64,000 nucleotides of DNA, from contig NZ_BSOW01000010.1 of the NCBI RefSeq assembly GCF_030160715.1, positions 209,612 to 273,611 on the forward strand, in the 5' to 3' direction. The stretch comes from Bradyrhizobium iriomotense. GTDB taxonomy: Bacteria > Pseudomonadota > Alphaproteobacteria > Rhizobiales > Xanthobacteraceae. The first letter of the stretch is position 1. The number at the start of each line of letters is the position of its first letter. A program made the translations under genes and the position numbers. Under the pieces are notes generated by a model that was not told where the DNA came from, searched no databases, and was given only the letters and a program-made list of their open reading frames with translations. Positions 51,987-61,159 of this stretch are shown piece after piece.

Positions 51987-52493
51987 ATGAGTTGGATTGT
52001 TTCCATAATCTCGTTTCTAGAAATCCTATTGTTGCTGTATGTCGCAACGATCGATGTTGCGACACGATTGATCCGAAATGAGATCTGCCTGGCTCTGGCG
52101 CTGCTCGGGATTGCGGGCCAATTGACCAGCCCGACGCACTTCGTCGAATCCCTGATATCAGCGACGATCCTGTTCTTGCTGCTGTTCATGATCTACCAGC
52201 GGGGACTGATCGGCGGCGGCGACGTCAAGTTGCTGGTTGCTTTGGCGATTGGTCTGCCGCTCACGGGCGTGATTCAGTTGTTGACCATCACCGCGCTGGC
52301 CGGCGGCGTTCTTGCCCTGGTGCATCTGATGATGCGCCTTCTGCCATATCCCAGGTTAGCGCCCGCCGGATCGTCGCTCGTACGCCGCGTCTACGCAGTG
52401 GAGCGTTGGCGCCATTTGCGACACGCACCGCTACCTTACGGGGTTGCGATAGCGTGCGGCGGCATCTGGACCATTTTCAGCAAAGGATTTTGA
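51987..52493 (+). CDS. cpaA: Prepilin peptidase CpaA/TadV
   Basis: A 168-residue membrane aspartyl protease that trims Flp prepilins. The two catalytic Asp are in VATIDVATRLIRNEI and in the GxGD motif GLIGGGDVKLLVALA. About five hydrophobic segments are present, as usual for this short, methylase-lacking type. The start is ATG 51987 (MSWIVSI); GTG at 51978 in the same frame is possible. Confidence 0.9.
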   Translation: MSWIVSIISFLEILLLLYVATIDVATRLIRNEICLALALLGIAGQLTSPTHFVESLISATILFLLLFMIYQRGLIGGGDVKLLVALAIGLPLTGVIQLLTITALAGGVLALVHLMMRLLPYPRLAPAGSSLVRRVYAVERWRHLRHAPLPYGVAIACGGIWTIFSKGF

Positions 52494-52494
52494 C

Positions 52495-53403
52495 ATGTCA
52501 TCCGCTTTGCGTCTCTCAATCATCATGGTGTTTGTGCTCGCGACCGCTGCGCTCGGGCTTATCGCCTACAGCATGTACCCGCCGAAAGCACAGGCCCCTG
52601 TAGCACAGGTCACGGAGAATACTCCAGCGCCGGCGCCCACTGTCGGGTACTTTGTCGCGGCACACCCCCTACCGAGAGGGACACTGGCGCGCGATGAGGA
52701 CTTCGAGGTACGCACGTCGCCGCCGGGTAGTGTTCCGACAGAGGCGATCCTTGATACGCCCGACGCCAAGATCGGACTTCGCGGATCTCTGGTTCGCAAC
52801 TTCCTCGACACTGGTAATCCCGTCACACCGAAAGACATATTGCGCCCGCGAGAACGGGGGTTCCTCGCCAGCGTCCTGGCACCGGATACCCGTGCCATCA
52901 GCATCAACGTTGACGCTGCGTCTGGTGTCTCGGGCCTGATCTGGCCGGGTGACTATGTGGATGTCGTGTTGACCCTGGAGTCGACGACAGCGGCCGAGAA
53001 GATAAATCCAGACTACCAGCATGGCACGCTGAGCGAAACCGTCGCTCACAATGTTCGAATCGTCGCGATTGATCAGGAGATTGTGCAGGGTGGCCCAGCC
53101 AACAACGCCACGGCCGGCAAGGTAGCGCACACCGTATCGTTGCAGCTTGCGCCGGAGCAGGTCAAGAAAGTCACAGTCGCAGCAGCGCTCGGAAAGCTCT
53201 CCCTGGCCGTACGGTCAGCGGTCGATCGACAGGACACAGAAGACACGGCCGCGACGGTAGTGGTCTATGCGCGCAACTTCGGCACGAAATACTCGGTCAG
53301 AAGAGACGGTACGGAGAACACGCGCACGCTGTTGAGCGGCGATGTGTCGTCGGGAGTTGCCCCGTCAACGCCGGTCGCTTCGGTCGCATCTTCACGTCGG
53401 TAA
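52495..53403 (+). CDS. cpaB: Flp pilus assembly protein CpaB/RcpC
   Basis: A 302-residue periplasmic assembly protein anchored by an N-terminal helix (LSIIMVFVLATAALGLIAY). It has the SAF-type domain (YFVAAHPLPRGTLARDEDF, residues about 50-110) and the RcpC domain (ISINVDAASGVSGLIWPGDY and VDVVLTL). It lines the secretin channel. Starts two bases after cpaA. Confidence 0.92.
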   Translation: MSSALRLSIIMVFVLATAALGLIAYSMYPPKAQAPVAQVTENTPAPAPTVGYFVAAHPLPRGTLARDEDFEVRTSPPGSVPTEAILDTPDAKIGLRGSLVRNFLDTGNPVTPKDILRPRERGFLASVLAPDTRAISINVDAASGVSGLIWPGDYVDVVLTLESTTAAEKINPDYQHGTLSETVAHNVRIVAIDQEIVQGGPANNATAGKVAHTVSLQLAPEQVKKVTVAAALGKLSLAVRSAVDRQDTEDTAATVVVYARNFGTKYSVRRDGTENTRTLLSGDVSSGVAPSTPVASVASSRR

Positions 53404-53412
53404 GGGGAGGTA

Positions 53413-54615
53413 GTGGTGATCGCTAACATGGCAGCAGTTAGTCCGACTGAAGAGGCCGCGTCTGTTGTAACGCGCGACCGGATCGTCTGTTTCGTAGATG
53501 ACGAGCTTAGTGCCGCGACTCTGCGCAAAGGCCTCGAAGGCAGCAATCTATCGATCAGGCGCGGCACGATCCGCAATGCCATACGGATGCTCGAAACTGA
53601 CACCGAGTTGTTCGCGTTGGTGACGGACATCAGCGGCATCGATGATCCATTTACCGAACTGGAAAGGTTGGCCGGCGTCTGTCCACCCGATGTCCGGGTG
53701 GCTCTGATCGGCGAGAGCAGGGAGATCACCTTCTACCGCGAGCTGATGGAAATGGGTTTGACGGAGTATCTTCCGAGGCCGCTCACGCGCGACATGGTGC
53801 TGGACAAGCTGCGTCCGAAGTTACTCGGCGACGTGGCGCCCGGTCCCGATCGTGGCGGGCATGTGATCTCGATCTGCGGTGCGCAGGGTGGCGCCGGAGC
53901 AACGAGCATTGCCATCAACCTGGCGCTCCAGGTGGCCGAAACCACGAAGGCGAAGGTCGCGCTGCTCGACCTTCATCTGCAAGGTGGCGAAGCAGCCGTG
54001 ATGTTGGGCGTTCAGCCTGGACCAGGGCTGCGCATTGCTCTCGAAAACCCGATGCGGGCCGACACGTTGTTCCTCGAACGCGCGGCAATTGATGTCAACG
54101 AGCGAGTTTGCCTGATTTCCGCCGATGAGGAATTGGACGCGCAACTCGACATCACTGAGGCGGGCGTGAGACACGTGCTCGGTCTGCTCCGGCAGCGGTT
54201 CAATTACATCGTCGTCGATGTACCCGTCCCGTTTCCGCCCTCAATCTATCCGGTGATCAATCTTTCGCGTCACGTGATGGTGCTGCTGGAGGCCGAGGTG
54301 ACCGGACTTCGCAATGCCCATGCACTCCGCACCGCCGTCACCAATATCGCCGGCAAGGATCGAGTTTTTACCTTGCTTAATCGTGCCGATCGTGCCGGAG
54401 GACTTCCCAAGGCAACGATTGTCAAGGCCCTGGGCGCAGAACCGGACATGGTGATTCCCGATCTCGGGAAGGGGATGACCCAGGCGGTCAATCTCGGAAT
54501 TCCGGCTCTCAAGCACGTATCGGGACTGCGGCGTCACCTTGCTCCGATTGTACGGGAGATCACGGGGGTCGGCGCCGAACGGAAGGGACGGCTGAGGAGG
54601 CTGCTCGGGCTATGA
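53413..54615 (+). CDS. cpaE: Pilus assembly ATPase CpaE/TadZ
   Basis: A 400-residue protein. Residues 15-130 form a receiver-like domain without a clear phospho-Asp; residues 150-400 are a MinD/ParA-type ATPase with the deviant Walker A CGAQGGAGATSIAINLAL. In Caulobacter and others CpaE/TadZ places the pilus at the pole. The start is GTG 53413 or GTG 53416 after GGGGAGG. It ends overlapping the cpaF start by four bases. Confidence 0.9.
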   Translation: MVIANMAAVSPTEEAASVVTRDRIVCFVDDELSAATLRKGLEGSNLSIRRGTIRNAIRMLETDTELFALVTDISGIDDPFTELERLAGVCPPDVRVALIGESREITFYRELMEMGLTEYLPRPLTRDMVLDKLRPKLLGDVAPGPDRGGHVISICGAQGGAGATSIAINLALQVAETTKAKVALLDLHLQGGEAAVMLGVQPGPGLRIALENPMRADTLFLERAAIDVNERVCLISADEELDAQLDITEAGVRHVLGLLRQRFNYIVVDVPVPFPPSIYPVINLSRHVMVLLEAEVTGLRNAHALRTAVTNIAGKDRVFTLLNRADRAGGLPKATIVKALGAEPDMVIPDLGKGMTQAVNLGIPALKHVSGLRRHLAPIVREITGVGAERKGRLRRLLGL

Positions 54616-55994
54616 AAAAGTTTGGTAGGCGCGAAGACGACACGCCAGCTCGTTTGCCTGCATTGACGCCAAACTTGCCTGCGTCGACGCCGAGCTTGCC
54701 GGTATCTACGCCAAGGCGCGATGAGCCTTCTACCCAGCGGCCGGTGATGCCAGCTTCGCTGCGCGAACGGGTCATCGAGCAGATTGAGCCGTCAGTGGCC
54801 GCGACTGTTACGCGCGATGTTCTCCGGCGGCAGATCGAGGAAATCATCCACGGCATCGCCAACGAGGAACGGCTCGAGCTGTCGGGCCGCGAGCAGCTTC
54901 AGCTGGCGGACGAGATTGCGGACGACATGACCGGCTACGGGCCGCTCCGCCCGCTTCTGCTGGATCAATCGATCAACGACATCATGGTCAACGGGCCGAG
55001 CAATATCTATGTCGAGCGCAGCGGCAAGCTGGAGCGGGTCGCGGTGCGGTTCCGCGACAACGATCACATCGCGTCGGTCGCGCAGAAAATTGCTGCGCAG
55101 GTCGGGCGCCGCGTCGACGAATCCAGTCCGATGGTGGATTGCCGCTTGCCGGACGGCAGCCGCGTCAACATCATCTTCCCGCCGCTCGCGATCCACAGTC
55201 CCTGCATATCGATCCGAAAGTTTCCGAGCCGCCGTTTGGACATGGCCGGGATGGTTCAGAACGGGTCGGTGACCGCGGCGATGGGACAATTGCTGGAGAT
55301 CGCCGCCCGATCCCGGCTGAATGTTCTGGTCTCCGGCGGTACCGGTTCCGGCAAGACGACGCTGCTCAACGCGCTGAGCCAGTTCATCGATCACAGTGAA
55401 CGCATCGTCACCATCGAGGATGCCGCCGAGCTGCAGCTTCAGCAGCCGCATGTGATCAGCCTGGAGACCCGGCCTCCCAGCCTCGAAGGCACGGGGCAGG
55501 TGACACAACGCGACCTGGTGTGGAATGCGCTGCGAATGCGTCCGGACCGGATCGTCGTCGGCGAGGTGCGCGGCGCCGAGGCGTTCGACATGCTGCAGGC
55601 GATGAACACCGGCCATGACGGTTCGATCTCCACGGTGCACGCCAACAGTGCCCGCGACGCGATGACCCGCATCGAAAACATGGTGCAGATGGGGCAGCCA
55701 AATCTGCCGCTGCGGGCGATCAGGTCCCAGATCGTCGCTGCGCTGGATCTGATCGTGCAAGTCGAGCGCATGCGGGATGGACAACGTCGCGTCGTCCAGA
55801 TTTCCGAAGTGATCGGGCTGGAAGGCGATGTGATCACGACCAACGACATCGCGGCGTTCGAGTACGAACAGGAGGATGCTCACGGGCGGATATCGGGCTC
55901 CTACAGGTCCACCCACGCGGTCCCGAAATTCAAGAGCCGTCTTGTCTATTTTGGGCTCGATCGGGCCTGGGCCGAAGCCATGAGGCAGCTGTGA
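54612..55994 (+). CDS. cpaF: Pilus secretion ATPase CpaF/TadA
   Basis: A 460-residue type II/IV secretion ATPase. It has the Walker A VSGGTGSGKTTLLNALS, the Asp box TIEDAAELQL, the His box and Walker B region ALRMRPDRIVVGEVRGAEA and MNTGHDGSISTVHANSARD. It powers Flp pilus assembly from the cytoplasmic side. The first 35 residues contain a small repeat (LPALTP, LPASTP, LPVSTP) not typical of the family. Confidence 0.95.
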   Translation: MKKFGRREDDTPARLPALTPNLPASTPSLPVSTPRRDEPSTQRPVMPASLRERVIEQIEPSVAATVTRDVLRRQIEEIIHGIANEERLELSGREQLQLADEIADDMTGYGPLRPLLLDQSINDIMVNGPSNIYVERSGKLERVAVRFRDNDHIASVAQKIAAQVGRRVDESSPMVDCRLPDGSRVNIIFPPLAIHSPCISIRKFPSRRLDMAGMVQNGSVTAAMGQLLEIAARSRLNVLVSGGTGSGKTTLLNALSQFIDHSERIVTIEDAAELQLQQPHVISLETRPPSLEGTGQVTQRDLVWNALRMRPDRIVVGEVRGAEAFDMLQAMNTGHDGSISTVHANSARDAMTRIENMVQMGQPNLPLRAIRSQIVAALDLIVQVERMRDGQRRVVQISEVIGLEGDVITTNDIAAFEYEQEDAHGRISGSYRSTHAVPKFKSRLVYFGLDRAWAEAMRQL

Positions 55995-56923
55995 TGCCGG
56001 AGTTCCTGACCACGATTGACCTGGTGCTCCTGGTATGCGCGGCAGCTATGACGCTGTGGCTCGACGCGGCACAGCGACGCATCGATCGGCAGGTAGCAAA
56101 AGCTCTGCCGGTTTCAGATCAAGCGACACTGCCCTCCATTCGTCGTTTGGAGGCCGGATCCCGATGGCCGCTGTTCTTCCGCTTGATCGATTACAAGCCC
56201 GGGATCGACTACGCTTTCCAACCCGCCTATGTGGTATTTGCCGGCGCGATTGCCGCGGCTGCAATCCTGTATGCCAATAGCCTGCTGCAATTCTCCAACG
56301 TCTATGGGTATCTGGCGGCGGCAATTGTAGGGCTCCTGATGGTGCGGGGCCTGTTTGGCTGGCAACGACGTCGTCTCGCCAATCAACTGTTTCGACAGCT
56401 TCCTGACACGATTCAGCTGGTGACAAGCACCGTTCGATCCGGGCTGCCGGTGACCGAAGCATTTCGCACCATTGCGCGCGAGATGCCGCAACCGACAGCC
56501 GGGCAGTTCGCCGTCGTATGCACCGAAGTGAGTCTGGGAAGACCTCCCGAGGAGGCCATCGAAGCCATCTATCGGCGAACGCAAGTGACGGAATATGGAA
56601 TCTTCGCGGTCACCCTTGCGGTTCAGCTGAAGTCGGGCGGCAACTTGACCGAAACCTTGCAGACACTGGGCGATACGGTGAGGCAGCGCGTTGCGCTGGC
56701 TGCTCGCGCGAAGGCGCTGGCCGGAGAGGTGATCTTTTCCTCACGCGCGCTGTCGGTGTCGCCCGTGATTGTGGGTGGGTTGCTGTACCTGATCAATCCG
56801 CAGACCGTCGATCTGCTGATCTATGATCCGACGGGAAACAGGCTTCTGGCCTACGCCGCAGCCTCGGTGATCATCGGATCTCTCGTCATACGTTGGATGG
56901 TCAGAAGGGAAACAGAACTATGA
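55991..56923 (+). CDS. tadB: Flp pilus platform protein TadB
   Basis: A 310-residue membrane protein of the T2SSF family. The cytoplasmic segment has LVTSTVRSGLPVTEAFRTIA and VSLGRPPEEAIEAIYRRTQV; hydrophobic segments are near the start, at residues 75-125 and at the end. Forms the inner-membrane platform with TadC. Overlaps cpaF by four bases. Confidence 0.92.
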   Translation: MMPEFLTTIDLVLLVCAAAMTLWLDAAQRRIDRQVAKALPVSDQATLPSIRRLEAGSRWPLFFRLIDYKPGIDYAFQPAYVVFAGAIAAAAILYANSLLQFSNVYGYLAAAIVGLLMVRGLFGWQRRRLANQLFRQLPDTIQLVTSTVRSGLPVTEAFRTIAREMPQPTAGQFAVVCTEVSLGRPPEEAIEAIYRRTQVTEYGIFAVTLAVQLKSGGNLTETLQTLGDTVRQRVALAARAKALAGEVIFSSRALSVSPVIVGGLLYLINPQTVDLLIYDPTGNRLLAYAAASVIIGSLVIRWMVRRETEL

Positions 56924-57831
56924 CCCTTGGTCTCAGTCTGGTGGCCCTCGCGATCGCACTTGCGGCCGTGACCGCGGTCCTGATGATCCACGAGCTGCAC
57001 ATTCGGGCGTTGAACGTGCGGGTATCAAACGCCGTGCTCGGCGTTCCCAGTCGGTCGGCGTCCTTCCGGGATGTGACCGGTTGGCTTTCGTCGCTCGGCA
57101 CGCGGTATCGGCGCTTTTACTCCGCGGAAAATCTGGACCAGCTCCGGACAATCGTTCAATCGTCGGGTTTGAATCCTCATCGCACCATGTCGATCTGGAT
57201 CGGCCTCAAGACCGTCAGCATGTTCTTGTTTCCGGTCACTGCGTTGCTCGTTGGACAGCTTCTTGGCAAGCCGCTGAGCGATGTGCTGATCTTCAGCCTC
57301 ATCGGCGTGGTGATCGGAATCATGGGGCCGCGGTTGATCCTGCTGGTGCTGAGACGGCGTTTCAATGCCGCCATCCGGCAAGGCACGCCTGACATGATCG
57401 ACTTGCTGGTCGTCTGCAGCGAAGCGGGAATGGGCCTGGAGAGCGCGCTGGAACGCGTGGCGGAAGAAATGAACCAGACCAATCCTGCCATGGCCCGGGT
57501 CCTGTACGGACTTCTTGATGACTTGCGGATATTGCCAAATCGCAGCGAGGCTTTCGAGAAAATGGCGTTGACCTCGGAGGGGCTCCGGCGGTTCGGCACC
57601 ATGGTCAGCCAGAGCCTCCAATACGGAACGCCGCTGGGTCAGGCGCTGCGCAGTATCGCCATCGACCTCCGGCGAGAACGCATTACCAATTTGGAGGAAA
57701 GAGCGCACAAGCTCGGCGCCAAGCTGACCATTCCGATGGTGCTGTTCCTGCTTCCGGCCATGTTCGTCATCCTGGGCGGCAGTCCGTTTCTGCACCTCGT
57801 GCGCACATTCTCAAGCATCTCGGTGAAGTAA
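56920..57831 (+). CDS. tadC: Flp pilus platform protein TadC
   Basis: A 303-residue T2SSF-type protein. Core segments are DMIDLLVVCSEAGMGLESAL, ERVAEEM and LRRERITNLEERAHKLGAKL. The start ATG 56920 overlaps the tadB stop (ATGA) and gives the usual first membrane helix; the longer frame from 56893 lies in tadB. Confidence 0.92.
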   Translation: MTLGLSLVALAIALAAVTAVLMIHELHIRALNVRVSNAVLGVPSRSASFRDVTGWLSSLGTRYRRFYSAENLDQLRTIVQSSGLNPHRTMSIWIGLKTVSMFLFPVTALLVGQLLGKPLSDVLIFSLIGVVIGIMGPRLILLVLRRRFNAAIRQGTPDMIDLLVVCSEAGMGLESALERVAEEMNQTNPAMARVLYGLLDDLRILPNRSEAFEKMALTSEGLRRFGTMVSQSLQYGTPLGQALRSIAIDLRRERITNLEERAHKLGAKLTIPMVLFLLPAMFVILGGSPFLHLVRTFSSISVK

Positions 57832-57834
57832 GCC

Positions 57835-58497
57835 ATGAACACGCTGATCCTGTCGAAGAACCGGTCGCTGTCGAAGAGCCGGCCCTATGAGTGGACGATG
57901 CAATTGCTCGGCAGCATGTGGTTCATGTTGCTGGCACTCTGCGTCGCCATCAGAGTTGGATCATTTGCCGATCCCTGGCCATCGCTGCTGTCGAGTTTTT
58001 GCCTGGCTATCTTCTACATGCTGCTGGCACTGCTGATCCTGACGAGATCACCGGCAAAGGCGCATGCGGATGGGATCATGCCGAGAATAGCTGCATTCGT
58101 CGGCTCCTATATGCCGTGGACGATCTCCTTCTTCGGCAAGACCGACGAGGCGTTGCCGAACCTGCTGTCGACCGGCTGCGTGCTGATCGGCCTGGTCATG
58201 ATGCTTGTCACGATCCGGCACCTGGGGCGGTCGTTCAGCCTGGTGCCGCAGGCGCGCTCAGTTGTGCAGACCGGTCCCTACCGCTGGATCAAGCACCCGC
58301 TCTACTTCGCGGAGGAAATCGTGATCGTGGGTGTCGTGCTGCAATACCTGACGCCGGTCACGGTGCTCGTGCTGGTCCTGCACATCGGCGTCCAAGTCTG
58401 CCGGATTCTCTACGAAGAGGATCTGCTTCGGCGCACTTGCCCGGAGTATTCCAGCTACGAAGCATCGCGCTGGAGATTGGTCCCGTATGTTTGGTGA
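57835..58497 (+). CDS. Isoprenylcysteine carboxyl methyltransferase-like membrane protein
   Basis: A 220-residue membrane protein with about five helices. The C-terminal part has VVQTGPYRWIKHPLYFAEEI and LYEEDLLRRTCPEYSSYEAS, the SAM-binding pattern of the ICMT/PEMT family. Bacterial members methylate small or lipid substrates that are mostly unknown. It starts three bases after tadC and ends six bases before the TadE-like gene, so it belongs to the pilus operon. Its role there is unknown; a modification of pilin or of a lipid is possible. Confidence 0.85.
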   Translation: MNTLILSKNRSLSKSRPYEWTMQLLGSMWFMLLALCVAIRVGSFADPWPSLLSSFCLAIFYMLLALLILTRSPAKAHADGIMPRIAAFVGSYMPWTISFFGKTDEALPNLLSTGCVLIGLVMMLVTIRHLGRSFSLVPQARSVVQTGPYRWIKHPLYFAEEIVIVGVVLQYLTPVTVLVLVLHIGVQVCRILYEEDLLRRTCPEYSSYEASRWRLVPYVW

Positions 58498-58503
58498 GCG
58501 GCT

Positions 58504-59016
58504 ATGCGTGGGCGAACTGACATCATTCAAATTGCTCGGACTCGGAGCCGGCATCCGAACGTGCTAGGTGCTCGTCGCGGCGGGCGCGCGAGCCATAAAA
58601 AATCTCTCGTCGCCGATCAACGCGGCGCCGTCGCGTTTGAGACAATGTTCGTCTACGCGTTGATAGTGGCGTTTCTGCTGATGCCGCTCGCCGATGTGGC
58701 TGCCGCGGGCTTCCGGTTTATCTCCGCGTGGTCGGCCCTGCGATCCTTCGGGCAATACATCCAGTACAAGACTCCGCTCGGTGCCGACGGCTCGGTGAAC
58801 TGGGGGACAGGCCTACAGACAACGGTCAATGGCTATACGATCAGCAACATCCAGGTTTGGTGTGGAAGCAGTGTGTGCTCCTCAGGCAACCTTACCCAGA
58901 TCCCCAAATACTTCACGTTTTCGACGACTGTCACTCTGGCTCCGATCGTGTGGAGACCGGTGCTGTGTCCCAGTTCTTGTACGTACACGCTGTCTCACTC
59001 AGAACGCTTCCAGTAG
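58504..59016 (+). CDS. TadE-like minor pilin
   Basis: A 170-residue protein. The N-terminal basic region is followed by DQRGAVAFETMFVYALIVAF, the TadE-type prepilin segment with Glu near +5, then an exported domain with four Cys (two pairs, VWCGSSVC and VLCPSSC). It is probably a pseudopilin processed by CpaA. The leader of about 40 residues is long. Confidence 0.75.
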   Translation: MRGRTDIIQIARTRSRHPNVLGARRGGRASHKKSLVADQRGAVAFETMFVYALIVAFLLMPLADVAAAGFRFISAWSALRSFGQYIQYKTPLGADGSVNWGTGLQTTVNGYTISNIQVWCGSSVCSSGNLTQIPKYFTFSTTVTLAPIVWRPVLCPSSCTYTLSHSERFQ

Positions 59017-59024
59017 GTGTTCCC

Positions 59025-60392
59025 ATGCGTAATCTTCTCCGTTCGCAACGAGGCTCAGCCGCATTCGCAACGGTCCTCGCCCTCGTGCCGCTCATCGGAG
59101 CGGTTGCGCTCGGGGCCGAGGCCGGGTCGTGGTACGTCACCAGGCAGCAAGGGCAGAACGCCGCCGACGCGGCGGCCTACGCGGGCGCCTTGCGGCTTTC
59201 CTGCACGATTGCCGGTGCGACCTGCGAAACATCATCAGTGGATTATCGGAGCAGGCAATTCGCGGCGCAGAACACGTTCTGCAACTCCGGCGATTCCTAT
59301 CCGGGCTGCGCGACCAGCCTTCCGAGCCGAATTTCGCGGGCCGTGCAAGTCGATATCGGTAATTACAGCTCGGGCACGTTCACGACGCCGGCTGTGGGCA
59401 TCGGTAACGCCGTTCGCGTCAGGGTCAGCCAGCAACAGCCGGCCTATTTGGCGGCGGTGTTGGGGGCAACCAACCCCGTCAACATCCCCGCCCAGGCCAT
59501 TGCTATGGTTCAGAACCCGAGCAAAGTGTGCGGCCTGGCGCTTGGTCCTGATCCGAACGGTGGTGGGGCGCTGAAAATTGCTGGCAATGTCACCAACAAC
59601 GGCACGGGTTGCCCCCTGATGTCGGACGCGAGTGTCCAGCTTGCCAGCACGCCATCTTTCACCGGTCCGGGGTGGGGCGTCTATGGTGCAACTGGCTGTA
59701 GTCCAACAGGCACCTGTGGCGCTGTCAGCGTAACGCACAACTACTTCATGCCTCTTGCGACGGACCCTCTACAGGGGCTGCAGACTGCGTCGTTCAACAC
59801 GAGGACCGGCAATACCAACAGCAATTCTACAAAGGTGACATGCCCCGCCACCAACCCCCTCACGAACCAACCATACCCCAACGGCAGCAAGTGCTATAAC
59901 CTCCCGCCCAACACCGGCAGCGGCGCGTATAGCGGGAATTTCAACTGGGGCAACCAGGACTATGTGACGTTTACCGGGTCAGGGACGTATTTCTTCTACA
60001 ATGCATCGATAAACATCACTGGCGCGACCGTCACGGGCGCGGCTGTCAACATCGTGTTGCTCGGTACTTCGAGCCTCACGATCAATGGCGGCAATGTCAA
60101 TCTCACCGCCTACGCCAACAACACGACATACCCTGCTCTGGATGGGGTTCTGATTGACGATCAAACGACCGCGAACGTCAACATTGGCGGCAATGGCGTG
60201 ATCAAGCTCGCGGGCGCGATGTACTTCCCCAAAGCAGATGTGTCGTACGGCGGGACGACCCAACCCACCAATTCGACCTGTTCGCAAGTGATTGCCAAGA
60301 CGCTTAACATGACCGGTAGTGCTTACCTGAGCACCGATTCATGTCTTCCGTCCACGATCGCCTACACCCAAGTCGTCGCCTTGGTGCAGTGA
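59025..60392 (+). CDS. TadG-like pilus-associated protein
   Basis: A 455-residue exported protein. The start MRNLLRSQRGSAAFATVLAL and the QGQNAADAAAYAGALRL segment are typical of the TadG/Flp N-terminal family. The long C-terminal domain is Gly/Asn/Thr-rich with beta-helix-like repeats (NITGATVTGAAVNIVLLG, SSLTINGGNVNLTA), but no von Willebrand motif was found. ATG at 59025; the frame from 58728 overlaps the gene before. Confidence 0.75.
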   Translation: MRNLLRSQRGSAAFATVLALVPLIGAVALGAEAGSWYVTRQQGQNAADAAAYAGALRLSCTIAGATCETSSVDYRSRQFAAQNTFCNSGDSYPGCATSLPSRISRAVQVDIGNYSSGTFTTPAVGIGNAVRVRVSQQQPAYLAAVLGATNPVNIPAQAIAMVQNPSKVCGLALGPDPNGGGALKIAGNVTNNGTGCPLMSDASVQLASTPSFTGPGWGVYGATGCSPTGTCGAVSVTHNYFMPLATDPLQGLQTASFNTRTGNTNSNSTKVTCPATNPLTNQPYPNGSKCYNLPPNTGSGAYSGNFNWGNQDYVTFTGSGTYFFYNASINITGATVTGAAVNIVLLGTSSLTINGGNVNLTAYANNTTYPALDGVLIDDQTTANVNIGGNGVIKLAGAMYFPKADVSYGGTTQPTNSTCSQVIAKTLNMTGSAYLSTDSCLPSTIAYTQVVALVQ

Positions 60393-60814
60393 TGAGAAAA
60401 CTCAACAATCGCGGCATGGCGTCGTTCGAATTGATCTTTATCTTCGTGCCGCTTTTCACGTTGATCTTCGCGATTTTCGATTTGGCGCGCTATGCGATCA
60501 CCATGCAGTCGTTACGCACGCTCTCGAGCGCCGGCGCGCGGGCGATGATGATCCAGTGCTACACGCCTGCCATAACCGGTTTGACACCTGGCATATCGCC
60601 CTCGAGCTGCACCGGTAACTACCTGTCTGCCACGCAGAAGCAGGCTGCTGCCCCCTTCCTGTACAGGAATGGTAGTTCCGCACCGACAGTCAGCATCACT
60701 TCGGGATCGGGTAAACTGACGGTGACGGCCTCGCAGGCCGGCTTCGCCATGGTGATGCCTATCTGGGGCGCATCATTGAACGCGCCGAGCGCGTCCACCA
60801 CGATTCCTTTTTAG
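60392..60814 (+). CDS. TadE-like minor pilin
   Basis: A 140-residue protein with the prepilin-type start MRKLNNRGMASFELIFIFVP (Glu +5 after Gly), a membrane helix and a small exported domain with one Cys pair. The start overlaps the stop of the previous gene (TGATG). Probably a pseudopilin. Confidence 0.8.
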   Translation: MRKLNNRGMASFELIFIFVPLFTLIFAIFDLARYAITMQSLRTLSSAGARAMMIQCYTPAITGLTPGISPSSCTGNYLSATQKQAAAPFLYRNGSSAPTVSITSGSGKLTVTASQAGFAMVMPIWGASLNAPSASTTIPF

Positions 60815-61159
60815 TGGTAGCGGGCAACCACTCTGCGATGCGTGCGGATTTCGGGAAGCGGGTCCCACTTGTCCGAACGGATCTTCAGAAAATCGATAGG
60901 GAACTTGCCAGGCGAAGCGGCAGCAGCGGGAACTCGTCCGCGGTTCCGCTGCGGGATAGTTCGAGCAGCAGAAAAAGTGGTGCTCGCTGGCAACATCGGA
61001 AAGTTTTCTCTGCACTTGCCGCAGTGCGATAAGCGTCTCTTGTTGCAAGGAGGCGGCATGAGGGAAATGATCTCGGAAATACGAAGTAACGATTTGTAAT
61101 CTGACAGATTGTAATCTCTCCGACGTGGTGCGCGGAGGGGAACTCTAAGGGGACATCGA
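60815..61159. promoter_or_regulatory. cpaC upstream region
   Basis: A 345-bp region without a supported larger gene. Near its end is a tiny ORF with a strong ribosome site (61058-61099) and a perfect inverted repeat AATCT-GAC-AGATT (61099-61111) inside two direct GATT(T)GTAATCT repeats. It probably holds a promoter and regulator site for cpaC. Confidence 0.5.
61058..61099 (+). CDS. Possible 13-codon leader peptide
   Basis: AAGGAGG (61047-61053) stands four bases before an ATG that opens a frame of 13 codons (MREMISEIRSNDL) ending at TAA. The ribosome site is the best in the region. It may be a leader peptide or the start of a lost gene. Confidence 0.3.
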   Translation: MREMISEIRSNDL

